Shown: piece by piece, positions 20,329 through 29,945 of the stretch
Position numbering within the stretch: the first letter of the stretch is position 1
Layout of the letters: each line of letters starts with the position of its first letter
Origin: a virus
Strand: one strand, 5' to 3'
Length of the DNA stretch: 33,179 bases
Virus record (IMG/VR): IMGVR_UViG_3300025592_000043
Location: 1-33,179 of that record
The notes under the pieces: model-generated
Database searches by the model: none
Seen by the model: the letters and a program-made list of their open reading frames with translations, nothing else
Told to the model about the DNA's origin: nothing
Made by a program: the position numbers and the translations under genes

Positions 20329-20835
20329 ATGGGATTCTTGATGGACACAATAAGTAATTGGAACAAGAAGAATGACGAAGAAGATAAACTAAAGGGTCTT
20401 TTAGAGAAAAACGATTTTGATAGTAATGAAGACGCAGTAAGTACCGCTAGACAATACGAAGGTTTAAAGGCTCAAACACAAGATGGTTTTCTTTCACACG
20501 CAGGTGATGATTGGTTGGGTCGTATGGGTCAACGTACAGGAATGGGTAATTTAGGAATTGGAACAGAGCAAAGTTTTATGCCTGAATATCAAATGAACGG
20601 TCAGACTTTACCTGCTATCAATAGTGGAATACAACAGGGTAATATTGATTCATTAAGAGGTGGGTATGACCCACAAGCGCCTTATTATTCTTATGAAACA
20701 CAAGGAACTCCTGGTGGAATACTTGACTTGTTTGATTCTAAAGATATTAGTGGAGCGTTAAATTACACAAAAGACACAGGCGCTAGAAGCAGACAAGAAG
20801 AGATTTTCAAGATGTTTATGAGCATGATGGGTTAA
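20329..20835 (+). CDS. 168-aa hypothetical internal virion protein
   Basis: Begins MGFLMDTISNWNKKNDEEDK after AGGAGATAGTT. A charged helical N-terminus is followed by a Gly/Gln-rich central region (MGNLGIGTEQSFMPEYQMNG) and a helical end (SRQEEIFKMFMSMMG). No family recognised. The segment EQSFMPEYQ recurs in looser form in the next protein (TNQSFIPQEQ), which suggests related assembly motifs. Placed in the ejection cluster by context. Confidence 0.6.
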   Translation: MGFLMDTISNWNKKNDEEDKLKGLLEKNDFDSNEDAVSTARQYEGLKAQTQDGFLSHAGDDWLGRMGQRTGMGNLGIGTEQSFMPEYQMNGQTLPAINSGIQQGNIDSLRGGYDPQAPYYSYETQGTPGGILDLFDSKDISGALNYTKDTGARSRQEEIFKMFMSMMG

Positions 20836-20848
20836 TTAGGAGAAAATT

Positions 20849-22405
20849 ATGAGTCCTTTGTTAGAAATGATTTTAAGTGGTCTTGCGACTAAAGCGTTTA
20901 ATAAGACTGAAACAGGGCAACAATTAGATGAAGGTGTTAATTCATTATTAGACTATCTAAAGAACAATATATTAGGTGGTGATTCAGAACCACAAGAAGG
21001 ATTACTGTCAACAAACCAGTCTTTTATCCCTCAAGAACAACAAGATTTAGGTGGCTTCACAAGAACAGCAGATGGAACTACAAACGTTATTCCTGCTATG
21101 CCTATGGTAACTGAGCGCAAGGTAGTAGATTATAACGCTCCTACAACACAGAGTCCTGTTATGAATCTTTCTAATCAAGACTCTATGACACCTGAACAAG
21201 TAAACAAATATTCTAATATGTCTGACACTGTAGGAAACTACGATACGACTCTTGAAGATATTATGAATAAAAACCTAAACAGCACAAGTCCTGCTGCTGA
21301 CGCATTCAGTAGAGGTTCACAAGAAATGAATCTTGCTAAAGAAGAGCCTAGTTTTATTGATACTGCTATGGATAAAGTTTCTGATGCAAGTTCAGATATG
21401 TGGGGTTCTACGTTTGGTGATGAGTCTTGGAGATTGAGAAAGGCTCTTGCGCTTAACTCAATGAGACTTAACCCTGACCAAGGGTTGGCTAAGTCAATGG
21501 AGACTAGGTTAGAGGGTCTTCGTAAGAATAAACAAGCAAACAAGACAGCGCAAGCGCTTAGAGCGATGGGTCGTGAAGATTTAGCCAAGATGGTTGAGTC
21601 AGGACAGATTGATGCTAAGACAGCAATTACTATTGCTTATAAGAAAGGTTCAGCATTCGAAGAGAAGTTAGAATTTATTGAAGGTAAGACACCTGAAGAG
21701 TTGGCACGCTACAAAGACCTTGGTATTCTAGGCGGTGGAACTACTATCAACATGGGTAATGACAAGTATTACGATGCTATTGGAAAAGATATTGCTACTA
21801 TGCAATCTACTCACAGAGAGCGTGGCGAGTTGGCTACAAGTTCTTTAAATGCTCTAAACGAGTTAAATACAGCAATAGTTAATTTTGGCGAGACAGGTCC
21901 TGATGAGTACACTAAGCAGAAATTAAGAGTTATGGCATCTAAGTATGGCATGGGAAGTCTTATTGATGAGAGTAAGATGTCTAATGGACAGTACGTTGAG
22001 GCTATTAAAAACCGAATGGTTGCTGAAGAGTTGAGACGAAACAAAGGTCCACAAACAGATTTTGATGCTAAGTTTGCAGGAACATATATTCCTGGACTAG
22101 GAACTTCAACAGAAGCTAATAAAGCGCTGATGAACTACTCTAAGTCAATTTCATTGCAACAAAAAATCTTCTCTAATATGTCTGCTAGTATTAGACTTAG
22201 TGATTTTGACAACGCCCAAAATACTATACGAGAAATCGACCAACTATCCTTAATGTCTCCTGGTGCTATGGAAAGAAATGACGGAACTTGGATTACATTC
22301 AATGAGTTCTTTAACTCTGACCTAGAGCAAATTAAGAGTATGTCTGCTCAAGAGAGATTACAAGAGTGGTCTAATAGATATAAGCAAAGAATGGGGTTTA
22401 AATAA
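20849..22405 (+). CDS. 518-aa internal virion (ejection) protein
   Basis: Starts MSPLLEMILSGLATKAFNKT with AGGAGAAAATT upstream. Residues 1-~200 are low-complexity. From about 200 the protein is strongly helical: NSMRLNPDQGLAKSMETRLE, LRKNKQANKTAQALRAMGRE, AKMVESGQIDAKTAITIAYK and STHRERGELATSSLNALNEL. The size and helical nature match podovirus ejection proteins such as those of P22. The motif RAMGREDLAKMVESGQI is common in marine phage internal proteins. It overlaps the next start by one base. Confidence 0.7.
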   Translation: MSPLLEMILSGLATKAFNKTETGQQLDEGVNSLLDYLKNNILGGDSEPQEGLLSTNQSFIPQEQQDLGGFTRTADGTTNVIPAMPMVTERKVVDYNAPTTQSPVMNLSNQDSMTPEQVNKYSNMSDTVGNYDTTLEDIMNKNLNSTSPAADAFSRGSQEMNLAKEEPSFIDTAMDKVSDASSDMWGSTFGDESWRLRKALALNSMRLNPDQGLAKSMETRLEGLRKNKQANKTAQALRAMGREDLAKMVESGQIDAKTAITIAYKKGSAFEEKLEFIEGKTPEELARYKDLGILGGGTTINMGNDKYYDAIGKDIATMQSTHRERGELATSSLNALNELNTAIVNFGETGPDEYTKQKLRVMASKYGMGSLIDESKMSNGQYVEAIKNRMVAEELRRNKGPQTDFDAKFAGTYIPGLGTSTEANKALMNYSKSISLQQKIFSNMSASIRLSDFDNAQNTIREIDQLSLMSPGAMERNDGTWITFNEFFNSDLEQIKSMSAQERLQEWSNRYKQRMGFK

Positions 22406-24726
22406 TGGCTGATGAAATTGATGATTTGTTATGGGGTGGAAACACAACGACACAACCTGTAGTAACGTCTCAAGGCGGTGTTGTGGGTACAACACAGACA
22501 ATAGATGATGTATTTAAGGGTAGCAATGTGCAAGCAACAGAAAAACAGTTTGAGGAAAGCCTTGAGCCAATTCTGAGAGGACTTCCCGATAATGGTAGAA
22601 TACTGAGAGATAATAAAACAGGCACTCTTGTTTTTCGTTCAAATAGTTACTCAACTAGCAACCAAGATGAAATAAAGAGAATTATTGATGAAGGCAAACA
22701 GGGAGAGGTTGTTGACCTTGGCGCTGAAGCAGAATCTAAGTTCACAAAGGACATCTTAGGGCAAATACCTGAATCGGGTTTATTATCTCAACAGTTTATG
22801 AGAGGTGGACTTGGTGGTGGCTCTTGGATGGATGAGGTTATGACAAGCGACCCTGCCGAACAGTGGAAGTATGAAAAGGCAAGAACAGCATACGAGCAAG
22901 AATATCCTGAAAGAGCATACCCTGCTCAAATTGCAGGTTTAGGTGCAAGTACCTACCTAACAGGTGGATTGGCACAAGGCATTGGCAAGATTGATAAAGT
23001 GGGAAAAGCGGTTAATGTTGTTAAAAATTGGTACAGTAAACTAGCACCTCTTGCACAGAAAACAGCACAAGTTAGTGGAGTATCTGCCTTATCAGGCGCT
23101 GAGGGATTGTTATATGGCGCAGGTGACGGTAACACACTTGATGAGCGCACAGTTAATGCACTTCAAACAGGCGCATTAAACACTGCTATTACAGCTCCTA
23201 TTGCAGTAGCGTTTCCTATTGTTGCAAGCATGATTGATAGATTTAAAATTGATAAGGCTAAGATTGGCGCTATTGCGACAGAGTTTGGTATATCAGTAGA
23301 AGCATCTCGTTTCATTAAAGATGCGTTTGATAGTGGTGCTACTCTAGCGGAAATGATGGAGAAAGTGTCTCGCTCAGGTAATGAGCGCATGATTGCTGAT
23401 GCTAATACAGCGTTCACTAAATTGTTAGACGCTGCTGCTACAGTCTCACCACAAGCAGGTGGTGATATTCAGAAGATTGTTGGAGACCGTGTAACAGGGT
23501 CATCAACTAAGTTGGCAAGTGATTTAGACACAAGTTTAGGTGTTCAGCCACAAGGCGAGAAGACTATCTATGATGTGATTAGTGAAGAGACTAAAGTAGG
23601 ACGTAGTGACGCATATACAAAAGCGTTCTCACAGCCTGTTGATTACACATCTCCACAAGGTCAACAGATAATAAGAACTCTACAAGTTTTGCCACAAAAA
23701 ACGGTTGATGGCATCAATACATTGTTAGCGATTCGTGGAAAGTCACAACGATTAAAGTATAAGGGTGTTGACAAAAACGGAAACATCCAATACACAGAAC
23801 TACCTGACGTAGAGACTCTTGATTTAATAAAGAGAGAGTTAGACAACATTGCTGAAGGAGCAAGAGACCCACTTACACAGAACATTAGTGGCATTAGCAA
23901 CATGGTTGCAGATGAGGCAAGAAAAGCAATTAGAGACAACCTAAAGGCTATTAATCCTGCATACGCAGATGCCTTGTCACAAGGTCAAGGAAAGATTCTA
24001 ACGCAACAGGCTGTGAGGCTTGGTACAAAACTAATGAAAGATGGCACGCCATTAGATGAAGTTAAGATTTTCATGCGTAATGCTAGTAAGGAAGAGGTTA
24101 AAGGTGTAAGACAAGGTTTGCGTGAGCAGATTGAGAGCATTATGTCTAATGCTAAGACCGCATCCACTACAGGGCGACCTGAAGATGTATCTGAGGCTAT
24201 GAAGTTAATTACCACTATGTCGTCAAGAAGTGTACGCCTAAAAGTAGAGCAAATCTTAGGTAAGAAGACATCAGACGCTATGTTCAAGAGATTAGATGAG
24301 ACTCGTTCTGCTATCGAATTACAAGCAGGTACACGTACAGGCTCGGCAACAGCGTCAAGACAAGAAATAATGGGAACTGCTGAAAGAATGATTGAGCGTG
24401 GTCCTATCGGAACTTTGTTTGAAGGTCAACCTATTAAAGCGGTACAAAAACTAAGAGACTTCTTCACAGGAACAGGTGATGACTACTTACAATCACGTAA
24501 AGAAGAGATATTTAAAGAGGTGGCAGACTTACTCACTAAAACAGGAAAGGGTGGAAAAGATGTTGATATGGCACTTAGATACTTAGACGCTGTTAAGAGT
24601 GGTCAAAAACTAAGCAATCCACAAGCATCATATTTAACATTGTTAATCAAAAATGGTTTACAATCTACCTCAGCACCGATTGCTACAGGTGTGGGCGCAC
24701 AGCGTTTCTTAACAGAAGAAAAATAG
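22405..24726 (+). CDS. 773-aa internal virion (ejection) protein
   Basis: A long helical protein. Residues 1-~130 are acidic and flexible (ADEIDDLLWGGNTTTQPVVT). About 170-290 include Ala/Gly-rich hydrophobic helices (AQIAGLGASTYLTGGLAQGI; NALQTGALNTAITAPIAVAF) that could insert in membranes. The remainder is mixed helical with coiled-coil character (DPLTQNISGISNMVADEARK; EVKGVRQGLREQIESIMSNA). This is the usual build of the largest podovirus ejection protein. I see no transglycosylase motif in it. Nine bases separate it from the portal gene. Confidence 0.7.
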   Translation: MADEIDDLLWGGNTTTQPVVTSQGGVVGTTQTIDDVFKGSNVQATEKQFEESLEPILRGLPDNGRILRDNKTGTLVFRSNSYSTSNQDEIKRIIDEGKQGEVVDLGAEAESKFTKDILGQIPESGLLSQQFMRGGLGGGSWMDEVMTSDPAEQWKYEKARTAYEQEYPERAYPAQIAGLGASTYLTGGLAQGIGKIDKVGKAVNVVKNWYSKLAPLAQKTAQVSGVSALSGAEGLLYGAGDGNTLDERTVNALQTGALNTAITAPIAVAFPIVASMIDRFKIDKAKIGAIATEFGISVEASRFIKDAFDSGATLAEMMEKVSRSGNERMIADANTAFTKLLDAAATVSPQAGGDIQKIVGDRVTGSSTKLASDLDTSLGVQPQGEKTIYDVISEETKVGRSDAYTKAFSQPVDYTSPQGQQIIRTLQVLPQKTVDGINTLLAIRGKSQRLKYKGVDKNGNIQYTELPDVETLDLIKRELDNIAEGARDPLTQNISGISNMVADEARKAIRDNLKAINPAYADALSQGQGKILTQQAVRLGTKLMKDGTPLDEVKIFMRNASKEEVKGVRQGLREQIESIMSNAKTASTTGRPEDVSEAMKLITTMSSRSVRLKVEQILGKKTSDAMFKRLDETRSAIELQAGTRTGSATASRQEIMGTAERMIERGPIGTLFEGQPIKAVQKLRDFFTGTGDDYLQSRKEEIFKEVADLLTKTGKGGKDVDMALRYLDAVKSGQKLSNPQASYLTLLIKNGLQSTSAPIATGVGAQRFLTEEK

Positions 24727-24734
24727 GAATAAAC

Positions 24735-26834
24735 ATGGCAGAACTAAAGCAAATGAGTGAAGATGACATCCAAGGCATTGTTAGTGATGCTGTAACTGAT
24801 GCTATTGACTTTATGGAAAGTGAAATAACAGAAGGTCGAATTAAGGCACAACGTTATTTTGACGGTGAAGTGGATATTGGCGAAGAAGATGGTCGTTCTA
24901 AGATTGTTGCAACCAAAGTAAGAGACACTATTAGAGCAATCAAACCAAGCCTAATGAGAGTGTTCTTATCGTCTGAGAACCCTGTTGAGTATGTTCCTAC
25001 AGGTCAAGAAGACGTGTCTAACGCAGATTCAGCAACTAAGTTTGCTCATTATAGATTCAACGAACTAAACGGATTTACCCTTCTTAACGATGCTATTCAT
25101 GATGCTTTAGTTAAGAAAACAGGCGTATTAAAAGCATATTGGGAAGACTACTCAGAGGCTAAGATTCACACTTACTCAAACCTTACTGAAGAAGAAATGT
25201 CAGTTATTGTTAATGATGATGATGTAACAGTTATCGAGCAATCAACTGAACTTGAAATGTCTATGGACGAGTTTGGTATGGAAGTAGAATTGCCTAAATA
25301 CACACTAAAAATTAGTCATCAGAAAGATTCAGGTAAGTTATGTATTGAAAGCGTACCACCTGAAGAGTTCCTTGTAGATAGAAACGCTATAAGTATTGAA
25401 GATGCTTATATTGTCGCCCACAGAACAGAGATGAGAGTGGGTGAATTAGTTTCAATGGGATATGACTTCGAGGTTGTATCAGAATTGTCAGGCATAGCAT
25501 CAGACGACACCTTCACTGACGCAGAGATATACGAGAGAAACAGTTATCAAGACAGTGACGAAGAAGAAATTAAAGACCCTTCTATGAAACAAGTAGCAGT
25601 AACAGAAGCGTACATGAAGATGGACGTATATGGCACAGGTCAAGCCACCATGCACAGATTTATACTTGCAGGTGGTGAGAGTAAACTTTTAGACTTTGAG
25701 CCTTGGGGTGATGTTCCATTTGCTGTCTTTGAGATAGACCCTGAGCCTCATACGTTCTTCGGACGCTCTATTGCTGATTTGATTATGAACGACCAAGACT
25801 CATCTACTGCTATGTTACGTGGCATGATGGATAACGTAGCATTAACTAATATGCCACGAGTAGGTGCTGTAGAAGGTCAAGTAAACATAGATGACTTAAT
25901 GAACAATGAAATTGGTGGCATTGTAAGAATGAAATCACCAACAGCATTAGTTGATATTGCTACTCCTTTTGTAGCAGGACAGGTATTAGGCGCTATGCAA
26001 TACCTTGATGATGAGATTCAAGTTAAAACAGGTGTTACTAAAGCAAGTATGGGATTAGACCCTGATGCCTTACAGAACACCACTGCAACAGCAGCACAAT
26101 TAACTGCTCAAGCAGGAGCAGGTCAGGTTGAGGTTATGGCTCGAAATCTTGCCGAGGGTGGCATGAAACGACTGTTTAAGTTAATCCTTAAACTTATGGT
26201 AGAAAACTCTTGTGAAGAGACTATGATGCGTCTAAACGGTAATTATGTACCGATTGACCCTCGTTCATGGAACACATCTATGGATGTGACTGTAAACGTA
26301 GGTTTAGGAACAGGTCAAGAAGAGCAAAAACAAGCAGCGCTTAATCAAGCATTCCAAACACAAATGCAGATTTGGTCAACATACGGACCTACCAACGGTC
26401 TTGTAACTATGACAGGAATGCGTAACACATTGTCAGATATGTTGGTATTATCAGGAGTTAGAAACGTTGATAGATACTTCAACCCTATGACACCTGAACA
26501 AGAGCAACAGTTAATTCAACAACAGCAACAGGCTCAAGCACAACAGCAACCTGCCACTTCACCTGAAGCACAGGCAATCGTACAGGCTGAGACTATTAAG
26601 GCACAAGCCAAGTCACAGACAGATATGCTTAAATTAGAGATTGAAGCGCAGAAGGCTATAGCAGAAGATGACCGTAAGAGAGATGAATTAGACCAAAAAC
26701 TTGTAACAGACGCGGCTAAGATTTATGGTGATTATGGCTCTAAATTAGACATTGCTAGAGTTAAGCAGATGCAAGAAGCACCTAGATACCCACAACAACA
26801 ACCAACTCAAGCAGTAACAGGCGGTAGATTTTAA
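24735..26834 (+). CDS. Portal protein (P22 gp1-like)
   Basis: A 699-aa P22-type portal. The N-terminal wing is recognisable in RYFDGEVDIGEEDGRSKIVA, TKVRDTIRAIKPSLMRVFLS and ENPVEYVPTGQED. The stem/clip region has FGRSIADLIMNDQDSSTAML with QNTTATAAQLTAQAGAGQVE. The C-terminus is Gln-rich and coiled (EQEQQLIQQQQQAQAQQQ; KSQTDMLKLEIEAQKAIAED), like the barrel of P22 gp1. The dodecameric portal is the DNA entry and exit channel and the dock for terminase and adaptor. The length is close to P22 gp1 (725 aa). Confidence 0.93.
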   Translation: MAELKQMSEDDIQGIVSDAVTDAIDFMESEITEGRIKAQRYFDGEVDIGEEDGRSKIVATKVRDTIRAIKPSLMRVFLSSENPVEYVPTGQEDVSNADSATKFAHYRFNELNGFTLLNDAIHDALVKKTGVLKAYWEDYSEAKIHTYSNLTEEEMSVIVNDDDVTVIEQSTELEMSMDEFGMEVELPKYTLKISHQKDSGKLCIESVPPEEFLVDRNAISIEDAYIVAHRTEMRVGELVSMGYDFEVVSELSGIASDDTFTDAEIYERNSYQDSDEEEIKDPSMKQVAVTEAYMKMDVYGTGQATMHRFILAGGESKLLDFEPWGDVPFAVFEIDPEPHTFFGRSIADLIMNDQDSSTAMLRGMMDNVALTNMPRVGAVEGQVNIDDLMNNEIGGIVRMKSPTALVDIATPFVAGQVLGAMQYLDDEIQVKTGVTKASMGLDPDALQNTTATAAQLTAQAGAGQVEVMARNLAEGGMKRLFKLILKLMVENSCEETMMRLNGNYVPIDPRSWNTSMDVTVNVGLGTGQEEQKQAALNQAFQTQMQIWSTYGPTNGLVTMTGMRNTLSDMLVLSGVRNVDRYFNPMTPEQEQQLIQQQQQAQAQQQPATSPEAQAIVQAETIKAQAKSQTDMLKLEIEAQKAIAEDDRKRDELDQKLVTDAAKIYGDYGSKLDIARVKQMQEAPRYPQQQPTQAVTGGRF

Positions 26835-27067
26835 TGAACTTAGGTGAAAAATCTGCTAAGATAAAGACATTGATGAATGATGACACCTTTAAGGATATTA
26901 TTTCAGAAATCGTGGAGAGGCAAGTTGCTATCTTCATGGACGCTTATTCGGAAACGAACGAGCGCGACAGGGCGCATGACATTGTTTGTGCGATAAATGA
27001 GATTACTAATTATATGGAAAGTGTAGTAGCAGACGATAAGATTAGTAAACGTAAACGTAAAAAATAG
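26834..27067 (+). CDS. 77-aa hypothetical protein
   Basis: A small charged helical protein (MNLGEKSAKIKTLMNDDTFK; IVERQVAIFMDAYSETNERD) with a very basic end (DDKISKRKRKK). It overlaps the portal stop by one base and precedes the scaffold. Its Lys/Arg tail may contact DNA or the acidic scaffold. A head-assembly accessory is plausible from position only. Confidence 0.65.
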   Translation: MNLGEKSAKIKTLMNDDTFKDIISEIVERQVAIFMDAYSETNERDRAHDIVCAINEITNYMESVVADDKISKRKRKK

Positions 27068-27079
27068 GAGAACAGCACC

Positions 27080-28093
27080 GTGGAAACGACTGAAACCCAA
27101 ATTGATGGTAGTATTGAATCTGCCATTGAGAGCATAATTGCTCCGATAGAAGAAGAAAAAGTAGAAGCAACTGAAGAAGAAACTCAGACAACAGAGGATG
27201 CTACAGATGTAGAGGAAACTGCTGAGGCTGAAGAAGTGGAAACTGATTCTGAAGAAGACTATGACACCGAAGCAGAATATGATTCTGAAGAAGTATCAGA
27301 GTTGGACGAAGATAACGACCAAGTAGAGGATGCCGTTCAAAATGCGCCTTCTAACATTAAAGTCAAGATTGACGGTAATGAAGTAGAAGTAACGCTTGAT
27401 GAACTAAAGCAAGGCTATAGCGGACAGAAATACGTCCAAAAGGGGATGCAAGAGGCAGCAACGCAACGTAAAGAAGCAGAGCAAGTCTATGAATCTCTAT
27501 TAAACGAACGAAAGCAGATGGCACAACTTTTCCAAGAACTTCAACAGGGAAACATTGCATCACCACCTACTCCACCGTCTCGCGAGTTATTTGAAAGTGA
27601 CCCAATAGGGTACATGGAACAAAAACTTAACTATGATGAGAGTAAAGTGACTTATGATAATCAAATGGCACAACTTCAGCAAGTGAGTAATAAAAACTCA
27701 AATGCAGAAAAAGTTGCTAAACAGACTTATCTAAAGCAAGAAATGCAAGTTTTACAACAGAAGATTCCTGAATTTGCTGACTCTAATAAAGCAGGTAAAA
27801 TCAAGGAAAGACTGGTACAAGTAGGACGTGAGCATTATGGTTATTCAGCCGATGAAATCGGACAAGTGATGGACCATAGAGCAATACAGGTTTTACATGA
27901 TGCTATGAAATACCGTGACATTATGAGTGGTAAGGCTAAGGCAGTCGCTAAGACTAAGAAAGCAAGACCTATCGTAAAGGCAGGGGCGAAGAGAGTTGAT
28001 GATTCAAAAACTAAAGTTCGTAAACGCCAAAAGGCACAACTCAGAAAGTCAGGTGGCATTGAAGATGCTATCGGCTTAATTTTACAAACCTAA
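27080..28093 (+). CDS. Scaffolding protein
   Basis: A 337-aa protein starting at GTG 27080 after AGGAGAACAGCACC. Residues ~15-85 are extremely acidic (EEKVEATEEETQTTEDATDV; YDTEAEYDSEEVSELDEDND). A helical middle follows (QKGMQEAATQRKEAEQVYES), and the end is basic (KTKKARPIVKAGAKRVDDSK; KTKVRKRQKAQLRKSGG). An acidic-to-basic gradient with a basic C-terminal coat-binding end, placed between portal and coat, is the classic scaffold build. It would guide procapsid assembly and then exit. Confidence 0.85.
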   Translation: METTETQIDGSIESAIESIIAPIEEEKVEATEEETQTTEDATDVEETAEAEEVETDSEEDYDTEAEYDSEEVSELDEDNDQVEDAVQNAPSNIKVKIDGNEVEVTLDELKQGYSGQKYVQKGMQEAATQRKEAEQVYESLLNERKQMAQLFQELQQGNIASPPTPPSRELFESDPIGYMEQKLNYDESKVTYDNQMAQLQQVSNKNSNAEKVAKQTYLKQEMQVLQQKIPEFADSNKAGKIKERLVQVGREHYGYSADEIGQVMDHRAIQVLHDAMKYRDIMSGKAKAVAKTKKARPIVKAGAKRVDDSKTKVRKRQKAQLRKSGGIEDAIGLILQT

Positions 28094-28109
28094 TAATAGG
28101 AGAACGACA

Positions 28110-29078
28110 ATGGCACAACCATCAAACACATTTGATAGTTATGACGCAAAAGGTATTCGTGAAGACTTGGAAAACGTAATCTACGACATTTCCCCTGAAG
28201 AAACACCTTTTTATTCATCATTAAAAAAAGTAAGCGCATCTAACACTTTCCATGAGTGGCAGACTGACGCATTACGTTCATCAGCATCAAACGCTCACAT
28301 TGAAGGTGACGACACTACTGCTAACGCAATGACTGCAACTACTCGTATGGGTAACTACACGCAAATCTTTAAGAATGCTGTGATTATTCCTGATACTGAT
28401 GCAGGTCTTGACAAAGCAGGTAGAGCAACTGAAATGGCTTACCAAACTTTGAAGATTGCTAAAGAGCAGAAGCTAGACATCGAGAAGGCATTGTTTGACA
28501 ACAACGCACACGTTGCAGGAAGCGCATCAGTGGCTCGTGAGTTAGCAGGTGTACCAACGTTTATCAATAGTAATATTGGTAATATCGGTACTTCAGGTGT
28601 AAACCCTGAATCAGTATCTGGTTGGACAGTACCTGGCTCTAAGCCACGTACAGACGGTACTGCAACTGTGTTTGCTCAAGCAGACTTTGATAGCACTATG
28701 CAATCTATCTGGGAAGCAGGTGGACGTCCGGACACTGTTTACTTATCAGCGTTCCAGATGAACAAAGCGTTAGGCTTCACTGGTAATAACAACCAACGTT
28801 CAACTGTTAAAGCAGAAAGCGAAGGCGTTATTAATCACATGGATGTTTATGTAACTCCGTGGGGTACTGTTGAGTTCACTCCAACTCGTGAGAATCGTGG
28901 TCGTGATGTTTTCATCATGCAAAACGATATGTGGGCTTGTGGCGTATTACGTCCAACCAAGAACACTGCTCTTGCGAAGACAGGTGATAATACTAAACGC
29001 CAAGTTCTTACTGAACTTACGCTTATCTCTAAGAATGAGAAAGCATCAGGCGCAGTAATCGACTGTACTACTTCTTAA
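28110..29078 (+). CDS. Major capsid protein (SU10/DUF5309 family)
   Basis: A 322-aa coat protein of the DUF5309 (SU10-type, HK97-fold) family: MAQPSNTFDSYDAKGIREDL, YDISPEETPFYSSLKK, EWQTDALRSSASNAHIEGDD, TRMGNYTQIFKNAVIIPDTD and FIMQNDMWACGVLRPTKNTA. It forms the icosahedral shell together with the scaffold upstream. The start follows AGGAGAACGACA, the strongest ribosome binding site of the late region. A terminator follows directly. The tail of the sequence (GAVIDCTTS) is typical. Confidence 0.94.
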   Translation: MAQPSNTFDSYDAKGIREDLENVIYDISPEETPFYSSLKKVSASNTFHEWQTDALRSSASNAHIEGDDTTANAMTATTRMGNYTQIFKNAVIIPDTDAGLDKAGRATEMAYQTLKIAKEQKLDIEKALFDNNAHVAGSASVARELAGVPTFINSNIGNIGTSGVNPESVSGWTVPGSKPRTDGTATVFAQADFDSTMQSIWEAGGRPDTVYLSAFQMNKALGFTGNNNQRSTVKAESEGVINHMDVYVTPWGTVEFTPTRENRGRDVFIMQNDMWACGVLRPTKNTALAKTGDNTKRQVLTELTLISKNEKASGAVIDCTTS

Positions 29079-29095
29079 TATAAGAAGTTAATAAG

Positions 29096-29117
29096 AGGGT
29101 GGGAAACCGCCCTTTTT
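29096..29117 (+). terminator. Rho-independent terminator after the major capsid gene
   Basis: AGGGTGG (29096-29102) pairs with CCGCCCT (29107-29113) around a GAAA loop, with one G-U wobble, followed by five T (29113-29117). It separates the highly expressed capsid gene from the fibre genes. Partial read-through is likely, because no promoter is obvious before 29134. Confidence 0.88.
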
Positions 29118-29133
29118 ACATAAGGAATTTAAA

Positions 29134-29424
29134 ATGAAAATAGGTGAAAAAATACACGTTGACCACAAGAACGATAAAGTAATCGTTCAAAAGATTCACA
29201 CCGCTAACCCTGCCTTAAAAAGAGCAGAGCAGTTAAGAAGCCATAAATTAGATGGCATGGGTGAGAGTAAATTAGTTGGCACAATCCCTATTTTCCTTAT
29301 TAAACAATGGTGTGACGAACTTGGAATCAAGTGGGGCGACATTGAAGCACGAAAAGAAGTGGTAAAAAAGAAAATACTCAGTGGTGAATTTGATAAACTA
29401 CGAGTGTGGAAAGGAACTTATTAA
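29134..29424 (+). CDS. 96-aa hypothetical protein
   Basis: Begins MKIGEKIHVDHKNDKVIVQK with AAGGAATTTAAA upstream. A basic protein with a short beta start and helical middle (NPALKRAEQLRSHKLDGMGE), then VGTIPIFLIKQWCDELGIKW. It lies between capsid and fibres in several marine phages known to me, with unknown function. The pattern ALKRAEQLR...HKLDG...KLVGTIP suggests a small virion or head-completion protein. Nothing more specific can be said. Confidence 0.7.
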   Translation: MKIGEKIHVDHKNDKVIVQKIHTANPALKRAEQLRSHKLDGMGESKLVGTIPIFLIKQWCDELGIKWGDIEARKEVVKKKILSGEFDKLRVWKGTY

Positions 29425-29438
29425 TATAGGACAATAAA

Positions 29439-29945
29439 ATGGCAGATACTACTACTACAACTTATAGTTTGACTAAACCTGAAGTAGGAGCGTCAGCAGA
29501 CACATGGGGTGGTAAGATTAATACCAACCTAGACACTCTTGATGATTTATTCGATGGCACTACAGCCGTTGCACCCAACCTAGTAGGTTTTAAAGTTGGT
29601 GGAACATCAGTAACTTCAACCGCAGCAGAACTCAACATATTAGATGGCGTTACTTCTACAGCAACAGAATTGAATATATTAGACGGTGTTACTGCTACTA
29701 CAGCAGAGTTAAATATCTTAGACGGTGTAACTTCAACAGCAGCAGAGTTAAATGCCTTAGATGGTATAACATCTACAGTAACAGAATTAAATTATACTGA
29801 TGGAGTTACGTCTGCCATTCAAACTCAGTTAGACGCAAAACAAACAACGCTAACAAGTACATCTAATGGCTACGGTACTAAAACTGTATCAACATCAGCA
29901 CCTAGTGGTGGCTCTGATGGAGACATTTGGTATAAGGTAAGCTAA
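29439..29945 (+). CDS. Tail fibre protein with five 13-aa repeats
   Basis: A 168-aa fibre. Residues 1-16 ([16 protein letters not shown]) are nearly identical to the start of the fibre at 30661 and probably form the attachment module. [20 protein letters not shown] follows, then five 13-residue repeats of the type [13 protein letters not shown] (59-123), and a C-terminal peptide, [13 protein letters not shown]. The repeats fit a beta-helical trimeric shaft. It overlaps the next gene by one base, so the Gly-rich adhesin that follows is probably co-assembled. Confidence 0.8.
   Translation: MADTTTTTYSLTKPEVGASADTWGGKINTNLDTLDDLFDGTTAVAPNLVGFKVGGTSVTSTAAELNILDGVTSTATELNILDGVTATTAELNILDGVTSTAAELNALDGITSTVTELNYTDGVTSAIQTQLDAKQTTLTSTSNGYGTKTVSTSAPSGGSDGDIWYKVS
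29613..29807 (+). repeat. Five tandem 39-bp coding repeats (ELNILDGV)
   Basis: Codons 59-123 of the fibre gene encode [52 protein letters not shown] and [13 protein letters not shown]. The DNA has diverged at third positions, so the repeat is old or under codon-level selection against recombination. Confidence 0.85.
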
